In this document: positions 10,859-21,065 of the stretch, piece after piece
Position numbering within the stretch: the stretch's first letter is position 1
Layout of the letters: every line of letters begins with the position of its first letter
Source: Ascoidea asiatica
Taxonomy: Eukaryota > Ascomycota > Saccharomycetes > Ascoideales > Ascoideaceae
Reading direction: 5' to 3'
Length of the DNA stretch: 64,000 nt
Assembly: GCA_001600695.1 (NCBI GenBank)
Contig: BCKQ01000003.1
Span: 1,339,934-1,403,933, forward strand
Position numbers and translations under genes: made by a program
The notes under the pieces: model-generated
Told to the model about the DNA's origin: nothing
The model's database searches: none
The model's input: only the letters and a program-made list of their open reading frames with translations

Positions 10859-11204
10859 AGAACTAAAACTTTAATCGTTGGATTTCAAATCATTTTAATC
10901 AAGTTTATCTCTTAAAGAATATCTTTATAAATGATATATATAAATTGAAAATATAAATAAAAATTTAAATACAATTATTATAATAAATATAAAAGCATAT
11001 AAGCTTTAAAATATATAATTCAGTAAAAAATTACGTAATATCACATGGAAACATATTTTTTAATTTTTGATCCACAAACGTGGTTTTCCGACAATGCCTT
11101 TTTTAAAAAAGCAGTAAAACGCATTTTCAGCCTTGCCTTACTTTGGCCTACGCTGAGTTGCTTTTTTGAGAAGCCAGCCCCGAAGTGTCTTTTTACGGGG
11201 TGAT
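10859..11204. other. OST1 3' region and left flank of the retrotransposon
   Basis: AT-rich terminator region of OST1 and then a GC-richer patch (about 11058-11204). The five bases CCCCG (11178-11182) and CGGGG (11196-11200) form an inverted repeat just outside the LTR. The patch resembles promoter patches elsewhere in the window and may be the severed left part of the promoter of the downstream GT62 gene. Confidence 0.45.
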
Positions 11205-11606
11205 TGTTCTACGACTACATTCTATTGCGTTCTCAGAACTTCCGTGTGCATGTTAAATGTACTAGAACGTTTTGGTTCTGCATTATTTATTCTTTCTTCG
11301 AATTTTTGTGTGCATCTCGAATGTACTGAAATCTTCGTGTTTGTTCTTAGAATGACGTAGTCTCTTCTAGAACAATACTTTATTTTATTTTTTTCTTAAG
11401 TATGGGAAGTGAACTTTCACATACTAAATTTACAAATTTATTCTTAAGATTGGTTACCCGCCCCTATTTTCCACTAATATAAATAGGGCACTCACCTCCC
11501 ATATTTTTTATATAATTTTTGTATATTTTATATTTTAATTAACAATTGTTTATAATTTAAATTAGATATCTTCCTAGTAATAATTAGATATTTTGCTCGA
11601 ACTAAA
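11205..11606 (+). repeat. 5' LTR
   Basis: 402 bases starting TGTTCTACGACTAC and ending GCTCGAACTAAA; the canonical CA end has become AA. By hand alignment it differs from the 3' LTR at about 27 positions, roughly 93% identity, so the insertion is not recent. It carries a TTACCCG Reb1-like site (11454-11460) and a TATAAATA box (11478-11485), which probably direct transcription. Confidence 0.9.
11454..11485 (+). promoter_or_regulatory. LTR promoter: Reb1-like site and TATA box
   Basis: TTACCCG at 11454-11460 is followed 18 bases later by TATAAATA at 11478-11485. Both are conserved in the 3' LTR (17706-17712 and 17730-17737), although bases between them have diverged. This suggests selection or function while the element was active. 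Confidence 0.5.
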
Positions 11607-12224
11607 ATCCGATTTATAAAAAAATTTGGAATATCAATTCCTTATTAAAGGTAAGTATTATTTAATTTTTTTTATTGTTTTCTATCTTCAACGGTAAGTC
11701 TGAGTACGACTTTAAGTCCATTATTATTTTACTAAAATAAGAGGGATCTCAAAAAGTGGATAATTCTCTGATATCTAATTCCCTCCTATATTATTTAGGA
11801 CACTTGTGGCCGTCATAGAACATGGCTCTTAGCTTTATGCTGCTTAGGGTAAATTAGAGAGAATAGTAGTAATTTAATCTGAATTGAGTTATATCATTGT
11901 TTCAAATCCTAGCCTCCTCCTCATTGCAACGTAAAAATTAAAACCAGTTTCAATATTGTTTGGAAGTGTTAAGACAATAAAAGAATCTACTAATATATTT
12001 TCTTTAATATTACTTTCTATTTCAAATTATTTACACTACTAATAATTCAACTAATATTACTTTTTATTAGGTTTTTTTTAATTATAATACTATATTAAAT
12101 TCAATTTAAATAATAAAAAAAAAAAATAAATAAACAAAACAAAAAAAAAATTCCAAAACCAAACAATTTTTTAATACGCACAACTAACGGTAATTAACAC
12201 TATTTCAACTGATAAAATACAATT
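11607..12224 (+). other. Retrotransposon leader between 5' LTR and gag
   Basis: About 620 bases without a coding frame. It starts ATCCGATTTATAAAA right after the LTR, where a primer binding site is expected, but this matches no tRNA 3' end that I know. A GGTAAGTA donor-like word occurs at about 11649. The last 100 bases are poly-A-rich. Confidence 0.5.
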
Positions 12225-13680
12225 ATGACTGAAACTATTAAATCTTTATCCAAAACCTTTAATGACAACATGCGCTTATATAAAGTTACATTTAATAAAA
12301 TGGATAAATAAATTACATCAGTTAGTAAATCAATCAACAACCTAAAATCTGATGTTAGTGAAAGATTTAAAAATCAAGATTCAAATACTCTTAAATACAG
12401 TAAGCATTTTGATGATTTAAGATCTACTATTACAAATCAAACATCGGATAGAGATTTTAATAAAGATATGCTTAAATCCATTACATCTTCTTTATCTAAA
12501 ACGTCTATAATTAATGATCCTGTTGCTCAAATTAAACAAGAAGATGCTTCTGCTTCAGATACAACCAGTGCTACAGCTAATAAAAATGTTGCTGCTCATT
12601 CAAATGTCAATACTACTGATGATGCTGATAACACTAGATTATTTAAAGCTGAAGACAAAATCAAAGAAGAAATTCTTAAATCACCAAATATACTAGCTGC
12701 TGCTCCAAAAGTTCAAAAGCTTGCACAAGGTTTTCAAGCACCCAAACAAAATAACCAGAACATATTCACTGAACTGAATGAGGTTAATAACTGGAGATAG
12801 GATCTCAATCAAATTAAATCTGATGAAATAAAAATTGAGTCTGCTGCTTGGGAGAATCCGAAGGTTGAAAGTGTTTTACTTTGGCCAGGTATGGCAATAA
12901 ACAGAGATACTTCTGGTATTGGTATGGATGGTACTTCAAAACCACCAAAATTAAAACAAAATTTAATTATTGAAGGTAGACAAGATAGAAAATTAATTCT
13001 AAAATTACAATCTATTGAAATTTACTTCGAAATGAATAGGTTAAGATATGATTTATGGGGTATAAATCTTTATAACTATATTCCAGAATCTATGAATTTA
13101 GAGTGGATTAATTTCATTAGAACCATTGCAAGAAATGGTTTAAAAAACCCTTCATGGGCCTGCTGCCTGTGCTTTCATTCTCGGAGGTATAGACACAGAT
13201 CAAAATTATAGAGCTTTAATTCATCAATTCAAAGAAATTAAACCCTCTGAAAATGAAAAAGTTGTTGATTATATTACAAGATTTAGAAATTCTTATGAAA
13301 GTCTTCCTTAAAATGCTGTTTCTAGTACTTTCATGAGATCAACAATTATTTCTTAAAATAAAAATGAATTTCCTCATCAAATTCAATGGGAAACAAAATT
13401 TCCATCCAAAACAACTACTGAATTCTTCAACAAATTACTTAACTTGTTCAGTTCAAGAGATGTTTTTACAGCAGTTTCAAATGAAGTTATTATTGAAAAT
13501 GATATTTATAAGTTCAATAATCTTGAATCAATTATTGATTCAAACTCAAAGGAAAACTTGAATGCATTTCGTTCCACAACCAAAACTTGTGATTTCTGTA
13601 ATCTCCCAGGACATTTCAGAAATACTCGTTTCTGGTATAGAAAATACAAAAACATTGCTGAAACCAAAGCTGCAAATTGA
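12225..13680 (+). pseudogene. gag-like region of the Ty3/gypsy element, broken
   Basis: The frame opens at ATG 12225, is stopped by TAA 12309 and TAG 12798, continues in the same frame to about 13155, and then shifts by one to the frame used by pol. After the shift TAA occurs at 13309 and 13354, and the region ends at TGA 13678. The conserved part around 12900-13420 looks like a retroviral capsid. A nucleocapsid zinc knuckle, CDFCNLPGHFRNT, lies near 13590-13630, but the fourth ligand (expected Cys) is Arg. The first 80 codons look helical and Ser/Lys-rich. TGA 13678 sits between the knuckle and the protease in the same frame, so it could be the original gag/pol stop rather than damage. Confidence 0.8.
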
Positions 13681-14931
13681 AAATCAAAAGGTAATTCCAA
13701 TTCTAGATACAAAAACAAATATGACAAGAAGTTTACTTACAGAATTGCTGAAGAAGGAGTGGAGGAAGACCAATCTGAAAAGTCAGAGCTGGAACTGACC
13801 TCAGAATCCTTTTCTGACGATGGACATTTTAGTTTAATCAACACGAACAACAAAAAGTTTCCTAATGGATACTTCAATTCTACTGCTAATGATAAAAAGA
13901 TGAAAATTCTTTTCGATACTGGTGCTGAATCCAACTATGTTTCTGAATCATCCTTAAAAGGCTTGGAAATGAAAATGCTAGAGCGTAAGTCTACAAGAAT
14001 CCATGGCTTTACAGGCACATGGATAGTCAATAATGATGTCATTTTACCACTATTCATTGAAAACTTTGGTTTAATTGACATTAAATGTTCTGTTTTGCCA
14101 GAAAGTTCAACAAAAGCTTTCGATATTACTATTGGAAGTGGATTTCTCTGCGACCATAAATTTTGTGCAAACGGTAGTGATAGATTTTCAATTATGCCTT
14201 TTAACCAAGATAAAAAGTGTATTTTGAGTCCAGAAAATGTTGATGAATTAGAAAAATTTTATGTCTCAACATCACAGTCAAATGAGGAACAAGTGTTTGA
14301 TCTTAAGAAATACTCTTACTTAAATGATTCAACTCCAAGATTACCTCCAGAAAGACTGTTTAAACACACTATTGAAACAACTTCTGAAACACCAGTTTAT
14401 ATTGGAAGTTACAACTATAGTCCTCTTCAACAAAAATTCATTGATGAATTTGTTAAATCAAATCTAGAAGCTGGATTAATTTCTGAAACTAAAAGTGGTT
14501 GGAACTTTCCATTAATTCTTGTTCCAATAGATGATAGAAGTTATAGAGTTTGCGTTGATTATAGGAAATTAAATGCTATTAGTGTTAGGCATTATTTTCC
14601 TTTGCCATCTATTGATATTTGCCTAAATAAACTCAATGGTGCTAAATACTTCACTTGTTTGGATATGAAAAATGGCTTTTACCAAATTGGTTTGGATAAT
14701 GATAGTAAAGCTAAAACTGCTTTTTCTTCCAATTCAGGTCATTATCAATTCAATGTCATGCCTTTTGGTTTAGTCAATGGTACTTATACCTTTCAATCAT
14801 TCATGATGAAAATTTTAGGCCACCTACCTTATGTTATGGTTTATGTTGATGATATAATTATTTACAGCCATAATAAAGCAGATCATATTGATCAAGTTAA
14901 TGAGGTCCTTACTCAACTTGAAAAAGAAAAA

Positions 14932-15346
14932 CTTCAATTAAATGTGAAGAAGTCAAAATTCTTTTGCAAAGAAGTTCAATTTTTAGGACATATTGTTTCC
15001 TCAGAAGGAATCAAAACTGATCCTACAAAGATCCAGAAAAACTTCAATTAAATGTGAAGAAGTCAAAATTCTTTTGCAAAGANNNNNNNNNNNNNNNNNN
15101 NNNNNNNNNNNNNNNNNNNNNNNNNNNNNNNNNNNNNNNNNNNNNNNNNNNNNNNNNNNNNNNNNNNNNNNNNNNNNNNNNNACATATTGTTTCCTCAGA
15201 AGGAATCAAAACTGATCCTACAAAGATCCAGAAAAACTTCAATTAAATGTGAAGAAGTCAAAATTCTTTTGCAAAGAAGTTAAATTTTTAGAACATATTG
15301 TTTCCTCAGAAGGAATCAAAACTGATCCTACAAAGATCCAGAAAAT
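14932..15346 (+). repeat. 110-bp tandem repeat (three copies) inside reverse transcriptase
   Basis: The segment starting CTTCAATTAAATGTGAAG occurs at 14932, 15042 and 15237. The first two copies are exactly 110 bases apart. The second copy is interrupted by the gap after 41 bases and resumes at ACATATTG. A single copy reads through in frame, but 110 is not a multiple of three, so the extra copies break the frame. Copy 3 differs from copy 1 at a few bases, for example GTTAAATTTTTAGAAC against GTTCAATTTTTAGGAC. Confidence 0.9.
15083..15182. other. Assembly gap of 100 N
   Basis: Exactly 100 N, typical of a scaffolder default rather than a measured size. Comparison with the first repeat copy suggests only about 15 bases are missing if the join is correct. 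Confidence 0.95.
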
Positions 15347-17455
15347 CTTAAATTTGCCATTACCAAAATCAATTACTGATATAAAAGGTTTCATTAACTT
15401 ATGCTCATATTACCGAAAATTTATCTCAAATTTTTCTCAACAAATGATCCCACTTACAGATTTATTGGTTGGGTCTCCTAAACCAGGAACAAAAATTAAA
15501 TTAAAACCTTCTCAAATTGAATGCTTTACATCAATGAAAAAAACATTAACTACTGCTCCTGTTTTAAAAGCATTTGATCCTTAGAGAGTTGCAATTTTAG
15601 AAACTGATGCTTCTGACTTTGCTTTAGTTTGTGTATTACTCCAACCCTATAAAAATGAGAACACTGGAAAGATCCAATTATTTCCTGTTGGTTTTGAATC
15701 AAGAAAATTTTCAAAAACACAACAAAAGTATGCTGCTCAAGAGAGAGAACTTTTAGCTGTTGTTCATTCATTGATTCATTTTCAAAAATATATTGAAGGA
15801 TGCAAAATTATTGTTAGAACCGATCATGAATCTCTTCAATATATTAGAACTAAATCAGATCCTAGAAAAAGAGTTAGGAAATTCATTGAAATCATTGAAC
15901 ATTATGATTGTGATATTCAATATAAGCCTGGAAAACAAAATGTGGTTCCTGATTTACTATCAAGAAGGACTGATTTGGTTGATGAAAAAGCAAATGAGAC
16001 ATTAATGGAAATTGATGAACTTAATGAAACTGAAACTCAGATCAAAACCATCAAATCAATTAAGGATTTGTGTGAAGTCAATCTTATTAGAATTAAAGAA
16101 TTTTTTCAAAATAAAAAAATTCCTAAAAATATGAGTTCTAAATTTATGTTTGCTAACTTTATTTTCTATGATAATGAACTACATATTAGAATCAAAGATC
16201 GTTTAGCTATTGTTTTAAGTGAAGATAAGTTTAAGGAAGCCTCTGAAAAAGTTCATCTTTCAAATTCTCACTGTTCCATTGGAAATCTAGAAAACATGGT
16301 AAATGAAAAATACTTTCATCCTGATAGTATTATATTATTTCAAGAAGTTATTAGAGTTTGTCCTCATTTTCAGCTTATGAAAAAGCCATCAGCTATTTCT
16401 AAGACATTAACTCCAATTCCATCTGCAACAGCCTTCTCAAGATGGGGGATGGATTATATTGGTCCTTTTCAAAAAGCTTTATCTGGAAATAAATTTTGTA
16501 TCACTGCAATTGATTATGGTACAGATTATGCTTATGCTGTTGCAACACCAGATACTGGCTCGTTACATGCTTTAAATTTAATTCAAACTATGGTCACTAA
16601 CGATGGTCAAATGAAAGAAATAATTATGGATAATGGTTCTGGTTTTGTTGCAAATAATGTTATTGAGAACTTAGATTTCTTAGGAATCAAATGTCGCAAA
16701 ACTACTCCTTATCACCCAAGGATTAATGGTAAATGTGAGAAGTTTAATGGTTTATTCAAACAAATTTTATTTTATTTGAATGTTTCCTGAGAATGGGACC
16801 TCCTTATGAATGCTGCATTAATTCAATACAGGTCAAGAAAGTCAAAATATGGGTTGTCACCTTACTTTTTAGCTTTTGGTGTATATTCAGGTTCAAGCAA
16901 TAATATGCAACGTTAGGCAAGAGAACCTACAGATGCCGAGCATCAAGAAGCTACCCAATTAAGAGTCTTACAAATTCAAAAGCTAAATAAAAAAAGAAAG
17001 GAACATTCCAAAATTAAATGGAATATTGCAAATACCAAAAAGAACCTTCAAGAAGACAAAGCAGTCATTAACGTTTTTGAAGTAGGTGATTATGTTTTAA
17101 GACAAAGCGTTAGAAAACACAAATTGGAACCATATTATAATGGTCCACATATTGTGAAAAAGGTTTTTGAAAATAATGTTTACAAACTTCCTACTTTAAA
17201 CGGTGCTGATCTTAAAAATATAGTAAATGGTAATTGATTTTTGCCTGCTTTGACTGACGATAAGCATTCAATTAAAAACTTTTTTAATCATTCTCAAAAA
17301 TTAGTAGATGGTGATAGATCAAGGTTAACTAAAATCTCAAGGGCCTTTGATTTGTAAACGCGGAGCTATTTTATTGTTAATCATTTTAGTTTTTTTTATT
17401 AAAATTGTCTTCGAATATTTTAGGCAATTCTTAAACTTTGTGAGCTTGCATATAT

Positions 17456-17858
17456 TGTTCCACAACTACATTCTATTGCGTTCTCAGAATTTGCGTGTGC
17501 ATGTTAAATGTACTAGAACGTTCTGGTTCTGCATTATTTATTCTTTCTTCGAAGTTCTGTTTGCAGTTCGAATGTACTGGAATTTTCGTGTTTGTTCTTA
17601 GAATGACGTAGTCTCTTCTAGATCAATACTTTAATTTATTTTTTTTCTTAAGTATGGGAAGTGAACTTTCACAGACTAAATTTACAAATTTATTCTTACG
17701 ATGAGTTACCCGCTCCTATTTTTCATTAATATAAATAGGGCACTTACCTCCCATATTTTTTATATAATTTTTGTATATTTTATATTTTAATTAACAATTG
17801 TTTATAATTTGAATTAGATATCTTCTTAGTAATAATTAGATATTTTGCTGGAACTACA
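17456..17858 (+). repeat. 3' LTR
   Basis: 403 bases starting TGTTCCACAACTAC and ending GGAACTACA, giving short inverted ends TGTTCC and GGAACTACA. The Reb1-like TTACCCG (17706-17712) and the TATAAATA box (17730-17737) are kept. Differences from the 5' LTR are mostly transitions. Confidence 0.9.
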
Positions 17859-18444
17859 ATCAGGGGCCAACGTGGGCCTGTCTGCCTGTTGATGCTGCGC
17901 TGGTGCTGCGCCAAAGGTGCGCAGCCATTGTTTTTTCTGTGCAATCGCGGTAGTTCCACTGCGCGCAAAAACTTCCCCTGTGCTTTTGCAATCCCAAAAT
18001 ACTGGCCAAACACCAACAGTTAGCGCACTCCATTTACTGCTAAAAAACCACTCTGCTTCAACACTGCACAATGGTAATAGCTTTACAGTGAGTTGAATAT
18101 ATTAGTTACCGTAACGTCAGAGACTTAATTTAGAGTGGTATATTTAGCTGGATGAAATAGAATTGAATATATTTCAAAAGAACCTTTATAAACAAAGCTT
18201 TTCAAATCAAGTCTATTCTTTATTTATTATTTTCAATTCAATTCAGCCATTCTACGTAAACGATATAAACCACTATTAATTTTTATTTAATTCAAGTAGA
18301 TTTAATTCTTCTTGATTAAAGGAATAAATATTCAGTTTAATTCACTTTTCTTCAATTCATTTCTTTTTTTTGTTGTTATTCCATCTTTTTGATAATTCAA
18401 AATTTTCATATTCTAATAATATCTAATATCTTTATATATCTTTC
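17859..18444. other. Promoter region of the GT62 gene, right flank of the retrotransposon
   Basis: A strikingly GC-rich patch (17859-18070, words such as GGGCCTGTCTGCC and GCTGCGCCAAAGG) begins at the LTR edge, then AT-rich leader to the gene at 18445. Open minus-strand frames inside the patch have no recognisable content. No tRNA gene lies near the insertion. Confidence 0.5.
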
Positions 18445-20868
18445 ATGGCTGTTCGAAATTCTCTATTATCAAAGCTTGGAAAGCTCAAGGGAAGAATTAT
18501 TATATCTTTATTAATATTCTTCTTGCTTTATAATATTTCTTTTTCTAATTCATATAATTCAACCGATACTGATATTCAATCAGATTCAAATGAAGATTCA
18601 ATTCATGAAGGAATTTTATCGAAATCCAACTCAAATCCTAATTCAAATTCTAATTCTAATTCAAATTCAAATAATCTAGAGAATTCAAATGATTTTAAAG
18701 GTGATTCAAATGATATCATTACTGATAAAGATAAAGAATTAATTTCAGAATTTGAATCGGAATTTACAACTTCAAATAATCTTGATACAAAAATTACTGG
18801 TAATAATATTGATATAATTAAATCTCAATCAATAAAAAATAAATTATTATCAAAAAAAATTTCACTTTCAACTGCTCAAACTATTTTATATGCAAAATTA
18901 AATCATATTTTAAATAAAATTGATAATAATATTAATAATTCAATTAAAAAAGATTCTTTATTAAAAAATTCAAAATCAATTAATGATTTATTAAAAATTA
19001 CAAATTCAAAATTTTCAAATTCAAATAATAATTTACCATTTTTTAAAACTTTTTTCTCAAATTCACTTTATTCTAAAATTATTTTAATTAATAATCCTCT
19101 TTATTCAAATATTAATGATAAAGATGAAAATAAAGAAGAAGCATTATTTAAAGATGAAAATAAAAATAGTGATAATAATAATTTAATTGGTCAATCTCAA
19201 TCTCAATTAGATCAAGTTGTTAATGATTTAAAAGAATTTAAAAAAACTGAATTATTTATTGATCCAAATTATAATAGAGATACAAGAATAACTTCTTCAG
19301 AAATGGCAAAAGCTATAGCTGATGAATTTAATAATAATAATAAAGTTAAAAGAAGTTTCAAGAGAGATGAGTCTTCATCAAATGAAAATAAAGAAAATAA
19401 TGAAAATAATGAAAATAATGAAAACAAAGAAAATAACAAAAATAATGAAAATAAAAATAGTGATAAAAATAATGAAAAAAAGAATGATAAAATTCAGGAA
19501 AATATCAATGAACAATTAAAACAAAATGAATTTGCTGAAAATATTTCAAAAAATAAAGATAATTTCAAAGAAAATGATAATAATAACAAAGAAAATAAAA
19601 ACGGTGAAAATAAAAATAATGAAAATAATGGTAAAGATAAGGAAACTTTATTTAAAGATTCTGAATCTATTGAATTATCTAAAAGTAAAGAAAAAATGAA
19701 TGCTTTAATTCAAAAAACTGAAGAAGAAAAAGGTAATATTAATAAAGGTGAATTTTCAAAAAAAGATGTAGCTGAAATATTAATTATGGATGAAAATTCA
19801 AGACCTGAACAATTTAAAAGAAAACAAAAACCAATTAATTTTCAAGATACTAAAATTGATATTTTAGCTGAAGATGAATTACCAACTGTTTTAATTCTAA
19901 TAACTATAAAAGATTCAAATTCTTTTGGTCCTGATAGAAAATTTGATGATTTAATGAAACTTATAATAAATTTGAATTATCCAATTTCAAAAATTAGTTT
20001 AGGTATTACTGTAATTGATGTTGAATTATTTTTATCAATTGAAGAATTTTTCACTGATTATTATGAAGATATTAAAATTTTTAAAGTTTCAACTAATAAA
20101 CAAGAAGATTTAAGATATGGTGATAATGGTTTGATTCCTGATAATTCAAATAGAAAAGTTGAAATAATAAGTAAAAATGATATTGCTGGTGATGATAATA
20201 GTGAGGTTGCTTCTACTAAAGAAAAACTTGCTAAAATAACTTTAGTTAATTCTCCATTTATTGAAAATTTCGAAGCTGATAGAGATAATAGACAAGCTCC
20301 TGAAATTCAAAAAGAAAGAAGAAGAGTTATTGCAAGATCAAGAAACTTTTTAATAACTGCTGCTTTAGAAGATGAAGATTATACTTTATGGATCGATTCT
20401 GATATGAAAAGAATACCTTCTAATAGTCTTATAAAAATGGTTTCATCTAAAAAAGATATAATCACTTTAAGGGTTACTCAAGGTCCAAATCCTGATTATG
20501 ATTTAAATGCTTGGGTTGGTTTAAGAAAAGAACCAAATATTATAGAAAATTTTAAATTAGATGGAAAAATAAATGATCCAAATTTTCTTTGGGTTCCTCA
20601 AGATTTTAATGTAAAACATTTAAATAATTTTGATAATAAAAATGTTGATTATATGGTTGAAATGGATAGTGTTGGAGGTACATTCCTTTTAGTAAAATCA
20701 GATATTCATAGACAAGGTATAATGTTTCCAACATATTATGTCATTGGAACTAATTTTGAAAGACTTGAAGGTTATGATGGCATTGAGACTGAAGGTCTTT
20801 GTTTTCAAGCTAATACAATTGGTTATACTTGTTGGGCAATGCCAAATATTGTTGCAGAACATCCTTAA
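18445..20868 (+). CDS. Mnn9/Van1/Anp1-family mannosyltransferase (GT62) with very long stem
   Basis: Family members form Golgi mannan polymerase complexes that extend alpha-1,6-mannose backbones of N-glycans. The 807-residue product has a short cytosolic Lys/Arg tail, a signal anchor (RIIISLLIFFLLYNISF, about 16-33), and then about 440 residues of low-complexity stem rich in Asn, Ser, Lys and Glu, including NSNSNSNSN and repeated ENN units. The catalytic domain covers about 475-807: LPTVLILITIKDS, NLNYPISKISLGI, ARSRNFLITAAL, the DxD-like motif WIDSDMK near 648, and EMDSVGGTFLLVKSDIHRQG. The end GIETEGLCFQANTIGYTCWAMPN is typical of the family. Yeast relatives are 400-535 residues, so the stem is the unusual part. 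I cannot say which of the three paralogues it is. Confidence 0.88.
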   Translation: MAVRNSLLSKLGKLKGRIIISLLIFFLLYNISFSNSYNSTDTDIQSDSNEDSIHEGILSKSNSNPNSNSNSNSNSNNLENSNDFKGDSNDIITDKDKELISEFESEFTTSNNLDTKITGNNIDIIKSQSIKNKLLSKKISLSTAQTILYAKLNHILNKIDNNINNSIKKDSLLKNSKSINDLLKITNSKFSNSNNNLPFFKTFFSNSLYSKIILINNPLYSNINDKDENKEEALFKDENKNSDNNNLIGQSQSQLDQVVNDLKEFKKTELFIDPNYNRDTRITSSEMAKAIADEFNNNNKVKRSFKRDESSSNENKENNENNENNENKENNKNNENKNSDKNNEKKNDKIQENINEQLKQNEFAENISKNKDNFKENDNNNKENKNGENKNNENNGKDKETLFKDSESIELSKSKEKMNALIQKTEEEKGNINKGEFSKKDVAEILIMDENSRPEQFKRKQKPINFQDTKIDILAEDELPTVLILITIKDSNSFGPDRKFDDLMKLIINLNYPISKISLGITVIDVELFLSIEEFFTDYYEDIKIFKVSTNKQEDLRYGDNGLIPDNSNRKVEIISKNDIAGDDNSEVASTKEKLAKITLVNSPFIENFEADRDNRQAPEIQKERRRVIARSRNFLITAALEDEDYTLWIDSDMKRIPSNSLIKMVSSKKDIITLRVTQGPNPDYDLNAWVGLRKEPNIIENFKLDGKINDPNFLWVPQDFNVKHLNNFDNKNVDYMVEMDSVGGTFLLVKSDIHRQGIMFPTYYVIGTNFERLEGYDGIETEGLCFQANTIGYTCWAMPNIVAEHP

Positions 20869-21065
20869 ATGGGTTGATTTTCACCTTAAATATTTAATTC
20901 TATAATTTATTCTATATTTTTAATTGGAAATCTCATAATAATGTATTTTTATTTATCATTTTTTTAAATTAACTTCTTTGAAGCTTTTGTAAAAAAAAAA
21001 GAACCTATTAAAAGGGCATTTATTCTAGTGATATACATTATATAGAGAAAACAAGTTAAAACTAG

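Larger units (their letters stand above)
13681..17357 (+). pseudogene. pol-like region: protease, reverse transcriptase, RNase H, integrase; broken
   Basis: In order: aspartic protease with LFDTGAESNYV (about 13909-13941); reverse transcriptase with VCVDYRKLNA, FTCLDMKNGFYQI, FNVMPFGLVNGTYTF and the active-site YVDD (about 14840-14852); then the 110-bp repeat and N gap; RNase H with LETDASDFAL and the end-motif TDHESLQY; integrase with an HHCC-like zinc region (HLSNSH near 16255, then VCPHF), catalytic Asp in WGMDYIGPF, Asp in IIMDNGSGF and Glu in KCEKFNG; finally a GPY/F-like module. Stops occur at TAG 15582, TGA 16788, TAG 16914 and TGA 17235; the natural end is TAA 17355. Frame changes across the 110-bp repeat. 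It cannot make a full product as read. Confidence 0.9.
11205..17858 (+). mobile_element. Decayed Ty3/gypsy (Metaviridae-type) LTR retrotransposon
   Basis: A 6.65-kb element bounded by two direct LTRs, with the domain order gag, zinc knuckle, protease, reverse transcriptase, RNase H, integrase. Integrase after RNase H defines the Ty3/gypsy order. The GPY/F-like end of integrase (LEPYYNGPHIV) supports this. It is dead as read: nine in-frame stops, one frameshift near 13155-13170, and a frame-breaking 110-bp tandem repeat with a scaffold gap. I find no target-site duplication: GTGAT on the left, ATCAG on the right. I could not identify the primer binding site or polypurine tract. Codon use is less A/T-extreme than in neighbouring host genes. 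Confidence 0.93.

Noticed and set aside
11627-11641. TGGAATATCAATTCC after the 5' LTR as a primer binding site
   Set aside because: It lies about 20 bases from the LTR end and I cannot match it to a tRNA 3' end.
17780-18071. Two minus-strand frames at the right LTR edge
   Set aside because: They span the LTR junction and a GC-rich patch, so they cannot be ancestral genes.
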